Positions 1 to 12,903 are shown, counted from the first letter of the stretch. The stretch is DNA of 60,000 nucleotides from Polytrichum commune (GCA_950295325.1 OX485805.1:10418501-10478500), one strand, 5' to 3'. Program-made: numbers and translations. Notes: generated by a model not told the origin, from the sequence alone.

Positions 1-759
1 ACTTTATGTATTCATTATAAAATGGTCTATGTTTGTAAATATTCATTGGCTTTCTCCCATTGAGGGTTGAGACTAAATTGAACGGATCTATTCGTGTGGG
101 TTACCGATTGTAGTTACGCGTTGCGCTAACATGTTAATGGGCATATGATTTTTTATTTAAGCTACATAAATAGTTAGACTTATGCGCATCGAAGAACATG
201 ATATTTGTGTCTTGGTAAATAGGATATTGTTGGTAGAAAATTATAGCAACACAAAACTTTAATTGATAACCCACATTAAATGTAGTGATCACTTTTGGCT
301 TCGGAAAATGGTGTGCAAGGATAAACGTAATGGGTGGATGAGAACGATTCCATTGCTTGCTTTTTTTTGAGAACAAGTGGCCTCTAACTGAAGTTGCTAT
401 CCATGTATCAACTACAAATCTACCCTAAGGTCCCAGAATGAAGACACCTTACCAGAACAAACTTCCATAGGTACAGAACTTATTCAGGTCACCATGTAAA
501 TAGTCTCAGAGATTTACTCGAAGAACCACTTCAATTGCACAATAGTAGACCTCTACATTGCACATAGACTTTAAGGACACAAGTTGCCTTGACTTGATCA
601 GCTCCCAGGGTGGCAGCTAGTGCAAAATAATTTGTAATAGATAATTCATCCATATTATCTTTGTACATTCATATCAAAGACCCTTCTTCAATAAAACTAA
701 AAAGACCCTTCTTCAATATTTGTCGAAATCACCCTTCTTCAATAAAACTAAAAACTAAA
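1..759. other. AT-rich flanking DNA, no gene seen
   Basis: No open frame of convincing composition is present on either strand. The right part (about 665-760) has short direct repeats of the type cccttcttcaataaaac, which lead into the miniature element that follows. Nothing else is recognised. Confidence 0.6.
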
Positions 760-761
760 AT

Positions 762-1011
762 CATTATATTCGTTAATTTGAGACTTTCTCTTGTCTCAAA
801 TTAATAGGACCACAACAACATGGTCTAATGTTTGGGTCGTCCTACCTAAACCATCTTGATATGAGTTCTTAATTGGGTTCTTGATATGAACACCCGCTTT
901 AAAGTATTTGCATCTTACAACATTCTCCAATATTTGTGTGATTTTATCCATGTTCTTATATTTGTAACTGTCTCAAAATGCTGAAAAAGTCCCAAATTAA
1001 TGAATATAGTG
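762..1011. mobile_element. Miniature non-autonomous relative of element A (about 250 bp)
   Basis: The ends are inverted repeats: CATTATATTCGTTAATTTGA on the left and the reverse complement of CACTATATTCATTAATTTGG on the right. They match the termini of element A at 9105 and 36030. The interior (about 810-1011) matches the right end of A (about 35830-36030), including the phrases aacacccgct, gcatcttacaac and tgtctcaaaatgc and a degenerate tttgggtcg palindrome half-site. There is no coding capacity. Allowing two further inverted bases (AT at both ends), the flanks show TAAA duplicated at 756-759 and 1014-1017. The direct repeat can be read as 17-18 bp (743-760 and 1014-1031), because the flank is itself repetitive. 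Confidence 0.75.
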
Positions 1012-1739
1012 ATTAAAACTAAAAACTAAAACCCCAAAAAATAAAAAATGGCAAGTTTATATGATAATATTCTTTGAATTTGCAATGAAATATTCAGAAA
1101 ATATTTTCATCTATATGAAGAAAATTCACCAAATTACCTTACATTGCTTCTATGGTGCATGTTAGTTCGAGGAGCCTTTTATGGCAGTGACCAAATCATT
1201 GAACAGTTTCATTTGCTTATAATTATATATGGAATTAAGAAGTGTGTTGTTGTTAAAATAAATGGGAACCATTAAAGACCCACTTAGTTATCTTGAGACA
1301 TTTTGGTGTAATATTATATGAATCACTAAATTTTAGTTTTGGCAGGACTTCCAATCTCATCCAATGTCTGAAATTGTTTGATATCTCATCATATTCAAAG
1401 TGGTTTTCTACATTTAATAAAGCCTATTTAAGTCTTGATAGAATTTTTCTGTATGTAGTGGAGGCCTCTATCACCCTACATTGAAAATTAAAAGAATACA
1501 TGAGTCCATTTCATTTTCTAGCATGTCATTAATACGTATTCATTTGTTTTTTCCCTATAAACTTTTCATACATAGGGGGTTGGATTTCATAGTAACCCGT
1601 ACATGTCATTTAGGTGGCCAATGAAGAGTCCGCCCCTAGGGTAATAGTGTTGGAGTGGGCTCACTCAAGAAGAAACACGTGAGCTCGATTTGTAAAATGG
1701 TTAAGCGAATGTCTAGCAAATGCAAATTTGTGGGGAAGT
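1012..1739. other. AT-rich intergenic DNA, no gene seen
   Basis: The sequence is of low complexity with only short spurious frames. A possible degenerate boundary lies near 1570-1740, where composition becomes more GC-rich before the minisatellite. No function can be assigned. Confidence 0.5.
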
Positions 1740-2095
1740 GGGCTGGCTTGGGAGCTAGGCTTCATTGTCTAGCTTGTAGCTTGGGAGCTAGGCTCCATTG
1801 TCTAGCTTGGAAGCTAGGCTCAACTGTCTAGCTTGTAGCTTGGGAGCTAGGCTCCATTGTCTAGCTTGGAAGCTAGGCTTCACTGTCTAGCTTGTAGCTT
1901 GGGAGCTAGGCTCCACTGTCTAGCTTGGAAGCTAGGCTTCACTGTCTAGCTTGTAGCTTGGGAGCTAGGCTCCATTGTCTAGCTTGGAAGCTCGGCTCAA
2001 CTGTCTAGCTTGTATTGTCTAGCTTGGAAGCTAGGCTCAACTGTCTATCTTGTAGCTTGGGAGCTAGGCTCCATTGTCTAGCTTGAGAGCTAGAC
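1740..2095. repeat. Minisatellite of about 60-bp units (gcttgggagctaggctc)
   Basis: Units alternate between the half-motifs gcttgggagctaggctcc and gcttggaagctaggctca, each followed by attgtctagc or actgtctagc. The array has about six imperfect higher-order units plus truncated ones. The core agctaggct/agctagac is partly self-complementary. No coding frame runs through it. Confidence 0.85.
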
Positions 2096-4276
2096 ATTGT
2101 GGAGCCTATGAGTTTCTTAATCATCTGGCACCCATCAAGCATAGCATGTTTGGAAGAATTTAGGTACCTCAGAACAATCATTCAACCTTGCTGAGGGTTT
2201 CCAGCGCCAAAACTGGGAATCAAGTAAATTCGAATATGGTTGAAAAGATGAATGTTGGGGATCGCAAACCTAAACCGAAACCTAGTAGGGATCCCATGGC
2301 TGAAGGAATTCACTAGGCCCACCAAAAAGAGAATTAAGTTGCAAGTTAAGTAGCAATCGCCGGGCCCACTGCTCGGGGAGAACCGGCGGTTAGTTACAGA
2401 TGAACCGGTTGAGTATGAGAAATAACCGGTTCAAGTTCAAGACTTCAGGAGAATTACCGATCATTTTAGACGAATCTATAGAAGAATATACCTCAAATGA
2501 ATGAAGCAAAACTGGAAGATGTCAACATGTAACCGGCTGGATTTAGAATCACTAGGATCTTGACCGAGTATGCCCAAAAATTTCCCGGGCACTGGCCGGG
2601 CCCTTTCGCGAGTGGGTCGGTACTGCAAGGTACCTTCTGCATTCACAAGATTGCTATCATGCTTCATGTGGCCAGTCCATTCATGTGAAATACCGTTTGG
2701 GATTTTAGAAAATGTTCAATTTGAGCAGTAATTCATGAAGCAAGGAAGTTCACTGCTGTAGCCAGCCAGCGATTTGCTTTTTTGAGCCTACTTCAAGGCA
2801 GATAATTGGGGTCGCAGCTGCGGGATCGTGCCCAGTGGCAACAACGATTTCAAATTTTTTGGGGGAGCTGTGGAACTTTCATCGAGTGACTCCCCGTTCG
2901 ATTGCCTCCATTGCAATTTGCTGTTCTAGTTTGTTCTATTTGGGTTGGTGCCTTCTGGGATGGGGATTGGGTTTAGGGTTGGGAATTTGGAGTTAGCAGT
3001 TGGTGGGTGGCCTCTTCTCTCTACATATATTTCTCCTACGAATTTGGGTCAGTTTCAAACTATGTCGATCTGTGTGCGGTGTCTGGGCTCCAAATTATGT
3101 GTTTCACCATTGTGCAAGCCAATTTCTTTGCTTTGCCATCCGAAATTTGGGTTAATGGCTCAACCTACGGCGACTGTCTAAGCACCTTAGCCGATGGAGC
3201 CCCCTTGCTAGGCTTCGTAATTGTGGAGCCTCGATGTCGGGTACTTGCAGTTGCCAGTATCACCAAGTTGTGCCACACATAGATTGTTTCAAACTAAATC
3301 TAGAGGCCCGGGCACACCCGGGCCTGGATCAGGACAGATTCCACGAGTAAAAAACCTCAGCAAGGAGGGTCAAACTAGAACATTGCGACGTCCTCTTTCT
3401 CATATGATCGATGTATTGGCTGAGAGAGACAATACATCGATAAAACCTGGACAAAGATCTGGTGTTTCCACTCCCAAAAAGAAAAGAATTACTGCAAAGC
3501 AATGCACCATATTCCCCTAGAACTCTGGTATGGGTGGTTTCAAAATAAACATTTAAGATGAAACCTGTACAATATGTAGATTTCATCAATTAAATTCCAG
3601 ACGATAAATTAGACTTGCAGAAAGGCGATGAAAAGAGACAGTATATATACAACGGAGGATCACAAATGTATGGGTCTACAACTGTCAGGTATTAAATTAG
3701 GACACGACAAACCCGGTCCCCAGCTTCATCTAATCAACCTGGCTTCTCACCGATGACCTGGAACGCTGCCATGATTTCTTCTCCAAGGAGTGTTGCTTCT
3801 TCTTGTGTCACTGCTCCTGCAGCCACTTTGACCCAAACAGCCAACCACACTGCACAGGTGGACGACACACATAATACTCAGCTGGACACTCAGATGGACG
3901 TCACCCAGGTGAGCATCGACGGCGGACCACACGCAGGCGATCGAGTCTCGCCGGATGACACTCTTGCCACCCGGGCCAAGTGACAGGCACTCTTACCACT
4001 CGGCACTCGGGTCAAGGGACGGCACTCTTGACGGCACTCTTGCTATTCGGTAAGTCTGAGTCAGCTCTCGGCGGACAACAAGTCCCAGTGGACACAACAA
4101 GCATTGTCCTCGACAATTCTGAACTCTTCTTCGCAGCACACGGTTTTTATAGGGGCGCCCGGGTTTAGGCACAGATTCGGACACAAAGATCCCAACTGTC
4201 CATGACGGCCGAACATGCCCTACGCCCGAATACGTGGGCCGTACATTCAAAATGTTTTTGAATCGCGAAATAACCA
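2096..4276. other. Unassigned intergenic DNA of mixed composition
   Basis: Several frames of 60-99 codons exist, but none resembles a known protein and they overlap in competing frames. A GC-rich hairpin (ggcccgggcacacccgggcc) lies near 3304-3323. The stretch 3640-4270 is less AT-rich and contains repeated words such as cactctt and ggcact; it may be a relic of a transposable element, but no terminal repeats were found. Upstream exons of the DUF1295 gene could hide here; none was recognised. Confidence 0.4.
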
Positions 4277-5147
4277 GGGGCTGGTGTGGTCATTGAAGCA
4301 ATTGGCGATCAGCAGAAGCTCAATCTGAAGAAAAACCCTGCAAGCAAGGGCAGATGGTGTGATGTAGGTGTCTGGAGGTGGTCCAGGCATCCCAACTATT
4401 TTGGAGAGGTGCTGATCATCAAACTCTACACTCCTTTATCCCTGAGTTATTCTGCAAGTAGTATAATCATTGATGACAGAGACTAGTCCTCATTGGCACC
4501 AATGTTAGTGCTCTCATCTGCAAATTGTCTATTTGAAGCATGAAGTGCACAGTATGTTACATGCATTCCTACCCCTCTTGATTTTTGCATTTCTGTGGTC
4601 TCTTGAGAATTATTGTGGGTTTCCATTAGAATGGAGTCGATCTTGAGCATGCAACAAAATGATTCAATAATCTTAGAATACTTTCAGAAGTAATATTGTA
4701 GAGTAGACTTCCATTGTAGCTGATGTATACTGTGGACATGGTCATTCTTTTGACAGTTTGATGTTCTGCAGATTGCTCTGTGGTGGGGGATATTTATAAG
4801 CGCCACTCCAGTTTTAAAAGGTGGTCAGTGGACAGTCATTGCTAGCCCCATCTTCATCATACTTCTTCTCTTTGTCAGTGGGATGCCACTGCTCGAGGTA
4901 AAACTCTTCTCATGAATTGTTACCTTTTTGTGTTCCTCACACTGTTGATGAGATTTGGTTTGATTAAAGTTTTGGGGCCTAAAATAGATGTTATGTAGGG
5001 AATTGCTCTAGGTGCCTGCATTTCACTCTAAAACAACAGTCCCCTAGTATCTAAGCGTGTTCAATTTGTTGACTCTTTTTTGCAGGAATCAGCTGACAAG
5101 AAACATGGAAGCAACCCTGAGTATTGAACTTACAAGAATGAAACAAG
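4277..5147 (+). pseudogene. DUF1295 / steroid 5-alpha-reductase-like membrane protein, 3' exons with a premature stop
   Basis: Three exons are visible. Exon one (about 4277-4408) encodes a segment with DQQK, the pair WCDVGVW and the family signature RHPNYFGE, then a GT donor. Exon two (4772-4897, exactly 42 codons) starts IALWWGIFISATPVL, contains a hydrophobic membrane segment and ends SGMPLLE. Exon three (about 5085-5147) starts ESADKKHGSNPEY and then meets TGA at 5125-5127, followed in frame by TYKNET and a donor at 5148. Related proteins have Arg at the stop position, so CGA to TGA is likely. The family consists of integral membrane proteins with a C-terminal fold like steroid 5-alpha-reductases. 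The N-terminal part was not found and the start of exon one is approximate. It may be a decayed host gene or a captured fragment. Confidence 0.75.
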
Positions 5148-5977
5148 GTAAGGAACAGATAAGAATAATGCGATCCTGTCTTGGTCTCTGCTATAGTGAT
5201 ATATGGTTTATGGTGGTGAGTGCCTCAATATTATGATATGTAACTGAGTTGCTGATTAGAACTAAAATTTCACCGTTGATATTTACAAAATAGATCTTTC
5301 CAAAATGTGAATGTTGACTGCAAGAATTCTCTTACCTCCTCTTTGTTGCAGCGTGCAAAAAAGTTCATCTCAACATATTGAAAAGAATTTGTGGATCATA
5401 GTTTCCGAATGCCATCCTACTAGGCTCATCTAGAAGGTTAAGGTTCGAACAATGTTATGTCGGCATGTATATTTGGAATAACCTCATAAGTAGGAAGTCA
5501 CTGTGGTCACAATCATGATTGAGCTATTGCTACTTCACAACTTTGATATTTTCCATCATTATGTACAACGATTTGTTTTTTTGTTAAAAACTAGGTGGTT
5601 GACCTTGATCTAGAAATGCCTATATGAAAGGTTGTGTATTTTGTCTCAACAACAGTGTTGAATTGTGGTGTGGACAGAGGAAGGATTTGAGAGGTCTTGC
5701 ACATCCACACAGCCACGGATTTTGTGTGAATTTTGTGAAAACACAAAAAATTCCAGCCCAAGGAGTGGAGCAATATGCGTGGACAATTGGAAATGTGATT
5801 GGAAAAGCTGATGACTTGCAAAGAAGAAGACCAAGCAGAGGTAACTTTCAATACCATATTGCAAAAACGAATATTAAGTGAATTATTCAAATATCAAATT
5901 ATACTACCAAAATCATCATAAGTTGTAGGAGCTCCACTCTCTAGTACTCGTACTAAACATCTCTATCATCTAGAGCA
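5148..5977. other. Intergenic DNA, no supported gene
   Basis: A further exon of the DUF1295 gene may lie just downstream of the donor at 5148, for example near 5350, but no family signature was recognised. The frame at about 5624-5880 has no known features and competes with an opposite-strand frame. Confidence 0.4.
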
Positions 5978-8538
5978 ATGGATGAAGAGATAGAAGTGAA
6001 GGTTGTGTCTATAAATTGTGATGACGAACATACCTAGTTGGGTTTTGTCTTCTCTTCTTTGGGTGCCACTTACAATGACGTAAGGTAGGCAATCAAAGAG
6101 GATGAAATTACCACATCTGAATTTCAGATGTTGAGTATTGGTAGTAGTGTTTTTTCATCTAAACAAGAAGAGAAAATGAAATTAAGAGGGGATGTTGTTC
6201 ACATCAGATTGATAGCTACTTCAAATGGAGGTACTAATAAACGTCCTTTGTCATCGATGGCATCGACCACATCCTCAGAGGGTGATGGCCTTGGAAATGG
6301 TAACATGAATAAACAACCAAGAATTCAAGAACCTTCAATTGAGGTGATCAATGTAGAGCTTGATGGGGCTCTACTTGGACTTGCAAGTCGTTTAAATAGT
6401 AAGCTTGCATTGGCCAAAGATGTTCAGAAGTGGCAACATGAGATTCTTAATACAAGAAGGAAAATTAAGAAACTTGGACGACATGATGCTTTGGAGTTGG
6501 AAACAAGGGATCAAGGAAAGAGTGTCTTTTTCCATCTCTTTTGTCATGAATGTCAAGAGAGATATCATCGATCAGGTAGCAACAAGCCGTGGGATGCATG
6601 TGCTAATTATTTACGGTCACACATTAATTCAAATGGACATTTGAAGAATTATGAAGTCAGGCATGGACTGGTAAATAATTTAGAACATGCAAAAACAAAC
6701 TATAACAACGACAATGAAGAAACCTTGGTTGAAAACAAGTTTAGGGTCCAAGAAGCACTTGGAAGAATTAAACTCTTTGAAGTTGAGTTTCCTACAAGTA
6801 AATTTGAACTTGTTGATGCCACCGTTGGCAATTATTCTATACTCGGGGCAGTGAAAATTCGTTGTACCGTCGATAACAAGTGGATGCATTTGTTTCCAAA
6901 AACTGGCACTTTAGAGAGCAACATGCGTGAGCATGTCATTGGAAAGTCCCATCATGATGCAGTTTCACGCATTTCTAGTGGTTGTTCCACCAAATCAGAT
7001 CCCAAATCTAAAGGTCGTCCTTCTAAACCTTCATCATCAAAGGATCCTAGGCAGAAAGATCTAAGTTCATTTTTGGTGAATGTAGGTGTCCCAAGTGTTG
7101 ATGACTCTTCTACTAATGATGGGGTTGATGCTTTATAGCAATCAAACAATTATTCCCACCTCTTGTCCATGTGTTGGGGTTTGTGGGATGACTGGTGGGA
7201 CTATAATGGTGTGACAATGGATTTAAAGCCATTCTTGGACGACCTTAAGAAAGGAAAGAAGTGGTATGTAGAACCTTTCACTCGTGCTTACATTCAAAAT
7301 GGTAGCACTGAATATGTTATCAATGGGACTTTTCGTCATATAAATTGTGCTCGCATTTCTTTGATTGGAGGTGAAGGTTTTGTTGGACTTCGATGCTCTA
7401 AATGTTCTTCAATTCCTACTGAAAATGATTTTAGAATGAGGGTTTATCGTTCTAAAAAGACCAAGAGTCGCAGATGTGAACGGAATTTCAAAAGAGGTGT
7501 CCGGTTGGGATATTATGGTAGGCTTGAAATTATTAAACTTGCTCAATCCTCTCGAAAAGAAGCTAGGTCTTTACGGTCAAATTTGTGGAGAGCAAGAGTT
7601 AGAGTTGCAACTCTTTCTGTGAAAGTCAGATCATTGCGGGAATCTTCAGTTGAGTATCATGGTAGAGGTGATGTGAAAGCTTTTTGTCACAATATCATTG
7701 CGGCACATAACCATGGTAAGTTTGAAGGTAAGGAGTCATTATGGGACTTTCTTACTGATATAGGCAAGAATATAGGAAAGGACGATAAGGCAAAAAGATA
7801 CAACAAGACGACCAAAGCTATGTTTGAAACCATCAAGTTATGGGGTGGTCCTAGACTCCATCATTTCTTGTCAATTAACATGGTTGGTCCCTCTTTGGAT
7901 ACCACCAAGCGAGGACTTCGAAAATGATTGAAAATACAAAATTGGAGAATGTGACGAAGTTTTCAACCACATTGCCGGTGTCTATAAATATGTTATGGAA
8001 ATGGCAAATATCCCTCTTGGAAAGGTACCTTCTATGGTAGCAGAAGATGAAACTGTTGTTAAAAAGGCTGTGAGATGGATAGTTAGGGATAATACTTTGG
8101 TTGGATTTTGTGGTGTTGCTGAAAATCATCATTGCATCTCTGATTTTGTTGTGAATGTAGGGTCTGAAATTGAGGGATATGAAAATATTGTGCAAGCGTT
8201 TAAAATGAATATTAGAGCTCATTTTGCCCGGGTTTTGATAGTGAATCCTTTGCATCCTAGATTGCCTAGGTTAGTGATACTAATTCAACTAACTTGCAAC
8301 TGTTTTGATGTTGTGTTTGTTCGTAATCGATGGGAAAAGGTAAAGGCACTGTGGTCTATCCATTTGTTGGATGTTCTTGGGCCATTGATAGGTCATGCAT
8401 CAGATGGAGATGCTCGTAGGAGAAAGATGATGCTTGAAGATTATGGGCCAGCTGATGGTATTCGATTTACCATTCCATGGGATGGCTGGTTATTTAGTGC
8501 CAAGGTCTTAGCAAATTCCAACGTTTATGGTTTACATG
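5978..8538 (+). pseudogene. Unidentified long gene, broken by stops and a frameshift and truncated by CACTA element B
   Basis: One reading frame runs from the ATG at 5978 to 7927, interrupted only by TAG at 6035, 6086 and 7136. After a frameshift near 7920-7931 it continues from about 7932 to 8538. The product would be about 850 residues. The first part is basic, with a Cys/His patch (CHECQERYHRS) and a KPSSSKDPRQKD linker. The middle is Arg/Lys-rich. The last part carries GHASDGDARRRK followed by WDGWLFSAKV and VYGLH, a block I associate with transposon-like proteins of unknown class. Coding ends where CACTACTAGG begins at 8539. All three internal stops could be CAG to TAG. I do not recognise the family, and no function is assigned. 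Confidence 0.6.
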
Positions 8539-9098
8539 CACTACTAGGAAAACATGCGAAATATGACTAGGGCCTTATGACCGGATATGACTACTGGTTA
8601 GAATGCAGTCATCAGTGACCACTTTGGTGACTAGAATTGACTATAGTCATCACATGACTATGATTTTAGTCATATTTTCAGGGGGCTTGAATGGGAACTA
8701 CGTAGGGAACGTGTTCTCCCAATTGTTTTTCTCATGGGCAGCCATATGACTAGAATTAGTAGTTAGGTGACTATAGTTTTGGGCAGCCAATTGTAGGGGG
8801 ATTTAGGAGTGGGGCATTCATGGTTTTAATGCAATTTTTTTCCTTTGTTTATGTTCAATTTATTCTTTCACTTCTTCTTTCCTTCCTTCAGTTTATTTCT
8901 TCTCGTGATTTTATTTTGTTCCTTTAAGGTTTTCTCCTTAGGGTTATAGTATTTTTTAAATTAAATTTTTGTGAACTTATATGAGTGTTATTTGAAGTGT
9001 TTTTCATTCCAATCTTTTTTTCTTGGAAACATTTTCTCATTTGTTTTTGACTTCAGATGTTATGGAAATTTTTGCAATTGCAAACTCAAACTATCTAC
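8539..9098. repeat. Left terminal and subterminal region of element B
   Basis: After the CACTACTAGG terminus, about 8565-8790 carries repeated TGACTA/TAGTCA words in both orientations, often as close inverted pairs such as tgactatagtca. Such subterminal repeats are where TnpA-type proteins bind in En/Spm elements (known of the family). The stretch 8816-9098 is T-rich and non-coding, and may hold the 3' end of the leftward TNP2 transcript. Confidence 0.7.
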
Positions 9099-9104
9099 AA
9101 CCAA

Positions 9105-9633
9105 CACTATATTCGTTAAATTGAGACTTTCTCTAGTCTCAAATTAATATATGGATCAAACAACATTCCGTGTTCCGAAACTATATTGCGAACAATCTCA
9201 AATATATTATATGTTCTAATATCCCAAATCTATTATGTGTGGACATAAGCACATATGGTAGAGCACTCAACACCAACTTCATCAACAAAAACACTTTGGG
9301 TAGAGCACTCCAAACTAGTTTCATCCAATAAACATATAAAATGGTTTATATTATTAGCATGGTCAATAAAATATAGACATTGCAACATACAAAGTGCATG
9401 CAATAAATGCATTTTTCTTCAATGGACAATTTAGTCCCAAACTTAATAAAAAAATGAACTTCACATTTGTATTGAAATATAGTAAATGAATATTCATCCA
9501 ACCCCAAACAATATAGCATTCGCAAGTTCTACCCAAACTTTGCCCCAAGTTTGAGGAGCACACATATGAGTAATATATATTCGTCGAATTACATATTACA
9601 CTATAATCATGCTAACACAATCCTACCAACTTC
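9105..9633. other. Left terminal region of element A
   Basis: This is non-coding AT-rich DNA between the terminal repeat and the end of the DUF7869 gene. The words gagactttctc and gtctcaaattaa directly inside the terminus form a short hairpin, also present in the miniature relative. The phrase gtagagcactc occurs twice (about 9256 and 9301). It probably includes the 3' untranslated region of the DUF7869 gene. Confidence 0.6.
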
Positions 9634-12600
9634 TCATTTAACGTGGGTTGCTTCTTCTGCGATCCGAGCAAGGTTGTCTTTTGCAAAAGTTATGTACTTT
9701 TGAGGGATGGACACCGATCCACTATGATTTTTCCGTGGTTTCCATGCTATGAATATGGAATCTGTATCTATCCAAGATGGACCATGCTCAGAATCCACCT
9801 TCCACCGAAAGTTAGGATTTGTATCCCAGCCTGTATAATGCCGAACAACATCTTCATTCCGTGATGTCGGTCGGTAGTACTCTACTTGTATTTGTCGAAA
9901 ATGAGGGCTGGAAGTTACAAAATTTGGTTTGGACAAAGCTCTTGCCACCCACACTGGCTTTGCATATGTCTCATCTCCAGGACGCAAAATGAGCATATAA
10001 CCTTCATGACAATCCACTGCAATGCGGAAAGATGGTGGCGGACGACTACTAGCAGGCCCCACGTAATGGTCGTCCACATCAAACTCCTCTCGAACCTCTC
10101 CATTTCCCAAAAGACTAGCCTCCGAAGCTTGTACATTGACACGTGTTTGTGGCCAAAACCCATGCCTTAAAGTAAGGGGTGTATCTTGATGAAGGTTTGC
10201 CAAAGCGCCACGAACACGTGTCCAATATTGTATCCAACTTCCGTAACGAAGCCAACACGATCCACCAACATCCGCTACCCTCAAACTCTCCCAATATTGT
10301 ATGAAGCCTGATATGCCTTTACAAATGTCCTCCAAATTCTTCATGGGTATTGGTTTGCAAGGCTTAGGCTCTCCGTCAGGCAACATCGTCCTTCCTTCCC
10401 CATCAACACGCCATACAAGGAGACCCTCCGGCGGGCTCCAGTCTTGTGATGTGCACAACAACTTGTATTGCATGGCGGGGACACCATCGTCACGCACATA
10501 GAACCGAAATTGTTGTGCCTTCGTATGCCCGATCAATCGGTGAGCTCCGCTTCGAATATACGGTTCTATAAATGCCTTGAAGTCTGGAACCTCCTCGATC
10601 ATATGGGGGGATGACGGGAATGTTCTCCAAATTCATGTACGACTTCATCAACAATGGGATTGTTGGAAAATCCTCCTCGCGCAACTTCATGCTCCACCGC
10701 CCAAAGGACGCATCAATATCATCGTGCGTGTGGCCTACCAATAGAAAGGACACAAAAACCTCCTTGAAAATGCCTTTCGCAACCAACAACGACCAATATG
10801 CAAAAACATATCTACTTTTATTGTCCTTCGCACAATTGTCCAATTGGACACGCAGAGTTGGGGGCAAATTCTTGGCAATCACATCTTCACTTGGTGGCTC
10901 CGGCAATGAGTGCACGCATACATCTCTTCCATCCAAGACCGCTTCATATAGAGGTGTTGATCCCGAGTTTTCAAATAGCAATCTTGATGAATAGGACAGC
11001 GGTTTCTCCAAATCACGTAAAAGCTTTGCAAATGACCCTATCGTGTGGTTTGAATCCCCCGGATACAAATCAAGAGCATAATGAGCATACTTGACATCTC
11101 CATGCCCATGTGCAATCATTCCTGCAAAGGCAACCCAATGGTTTAATATTCAACTATAACACCAAAAAATTCACATGGTGTACATGTATGGCCCCAAGTA
11201 CAAACCTAAACGCACAAATTTGTGTTTAGGTAATGCAATGCAATTGTTATCAAAATCACCTGTAACCGAAACAGGAAGCTTAAAAAGGCCGTCCGTGGCT
11301 TTTATTCGATTTGCAAAACATGGTGAGGCTGTTTTGGCATGGTCCATCTTGTCATGGATGATTGTAAGGACTTCCAAAGGCCTGGAGATGGACAAAGCTC
11401 TATTTGTGTAGTAATCATTACGGTGTGCCTCTTGCATGTTCACATGCTTGAAATAGTTCATTTGATGTGCGGCATAGGACTCTGTCCCCATCGTGTGTGC
11501 ATCTCGAAGGCGTTTCAACTTCTCGCATTTGGAACAACGGGCAAATTTGTCGCCTCGTCTTTTTGTGATGTATTCGCTAAAGTGAGATTTTTTGATAGCA
11601 CTCAGTTTCGACAACGAAATAGGGTCCAACCCGGCCTTCTCGCCAACTGCGTTTACGTCCAACAATATGTCTTTCCATTTCGTGCCTGTAGGAAGAACCT
11701 TCTCCACAACCTTTTCACCGGTTGCGAATGTCCGTGTTTTGTGCGGCATTGCATCGGCAAGGGGGACAATGATGGTTGCCAGAGTGGCTGTTGCTTGTCT
11801 CGTTGCTTCTCTTGGTTTCTTTAAGCCCGTGTTCCCATGGTGACGGGCACGGCGGCCTTCATTGGCATACGCGGCTTGTCTATAAAATTCCGCTTTCGAC
11901 ACACCGTGAATGGTGTACCATGCCGTACAACACACGTCTATGCTCTCAAGGGTGATGACCTTGCGACCCGCTCCGTTCACATGTATCGCCCTATGGACAT
12001 CAAGTTTTTTGGTGGATCTTAGACGGAAATCTCCAAGCCACATTTCTTCACGGATGGCCTTCAATTTATCTCTTGGGAACAATTGGCAACAACGATGTAC
12101 ACAACAATCCTTCGTAGCAACTTCTCTAATAGACTCCTCACAGAGCAACCTTTGACGTTTACACTTATTTGCAGACGGAGTAGGACGTGTCAATGTTTCG
12201 TACTTCCGAAGGCCTTTGCGTGGCCGAATGTTTGCTTGGAGCTCCTGTTGGATTTGGACGTGTCGTCGCTCATGGTCGCGCAAACTAACCCCCTCAATTG
12301 TCACATTCCTCAACGGCCACCTTCGCAACGAGAACCTATGAGTTGGATTGACTTCCGAATGTACAAGTGATTCTAATATAACAACTCCAACGTCCTCGGT
12401 GCCAAGGGAGTGTTCATCAATGCAATCTTGTGGATGTGTGTTACGACAAATACCCTCCGCCACAGCAACTCCACTGTCATTAACAAGTACCACATCCAAA
12501 TTCACCCATGAAGCTCGTGAAAGCCCCGCACATTCCACAATGGGGCAAAAAGGGTCAGATGGCGAAGGACTCCCCAAATGACCTTCATCTGCACTGTCAT

Positions 12601-12703
12601 CAAAACTATCCTCCCCGACAATGTCTAGCTCATCCCCAGACAGAGATTGGGTGCTGCCCATGTCTTCAGAGAAGGAATCCCCTCTTCCACCAACTCCCTC
12701 CAT
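9634..12703 (-). CDS. DUF7869-domain protein, candidate transposase of element A (one frameshift)
   Basis: There are two coding exons: 12703-11260 and 11121-9634. The intron 11259-11122 has GT-AG ends on the minus strand and restores VTGMIAHGHGD. The start at 12703 is chosen because a tgtgtag acceptor lies just upstream, so a 5' intron is likely. The order of parts is: an acidic N-terminus; a Cys-rich block with CCVHRCCQLFPRDK; CCTAWYTIHGVSK; a Cys pair in FARCSKCEKLK; IIHDKMDHAKTASP; DNCAKDNKSRYVFAYW; and VGHTHDDIDASFGRW. The last three motifs supply spaced acidic residues that would suit an RNase H-like transposase fold (inference). Coding changes frame at a run of six G (10605-10610), where one base too many separates VIP from IEEVPDF. 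This is decay or a sequencing error. Length is close to 975 residues. It is the only transposase-like gene of element A. Confidence 0.75.
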
Positions 12704-12903
12704 TGCGCCTACACAAATGCACATGAAACCTCAACAAACATGGACACAACGTAAGGGTCCAAAAAAATCAAATATTGGAAAATGCAAAACATCACGATAA
12801 ATGGGGACACTGAGGATCAAGACATTTGCAACACAAATGCAATGTGAGCTCCCAATACTATGCGCCAGTCCACAAAATGTTCCACAAAATATTTTGGGTG
12901 GGA

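Noticed and set aside
2945-3520. Overlapping plus-strand frames of 78-99 codons
   Set aside because: Three frames overlap in the same stretch, none resembles a protein family, and no link to the DUF1295 exons was found.
10611-12581. Plus-strand frames of 80-160 codons opposite the DUF7869 gene
   Set aside because: They overlap a protein-like minus-strand gene with good splice sites and have no features of their own.
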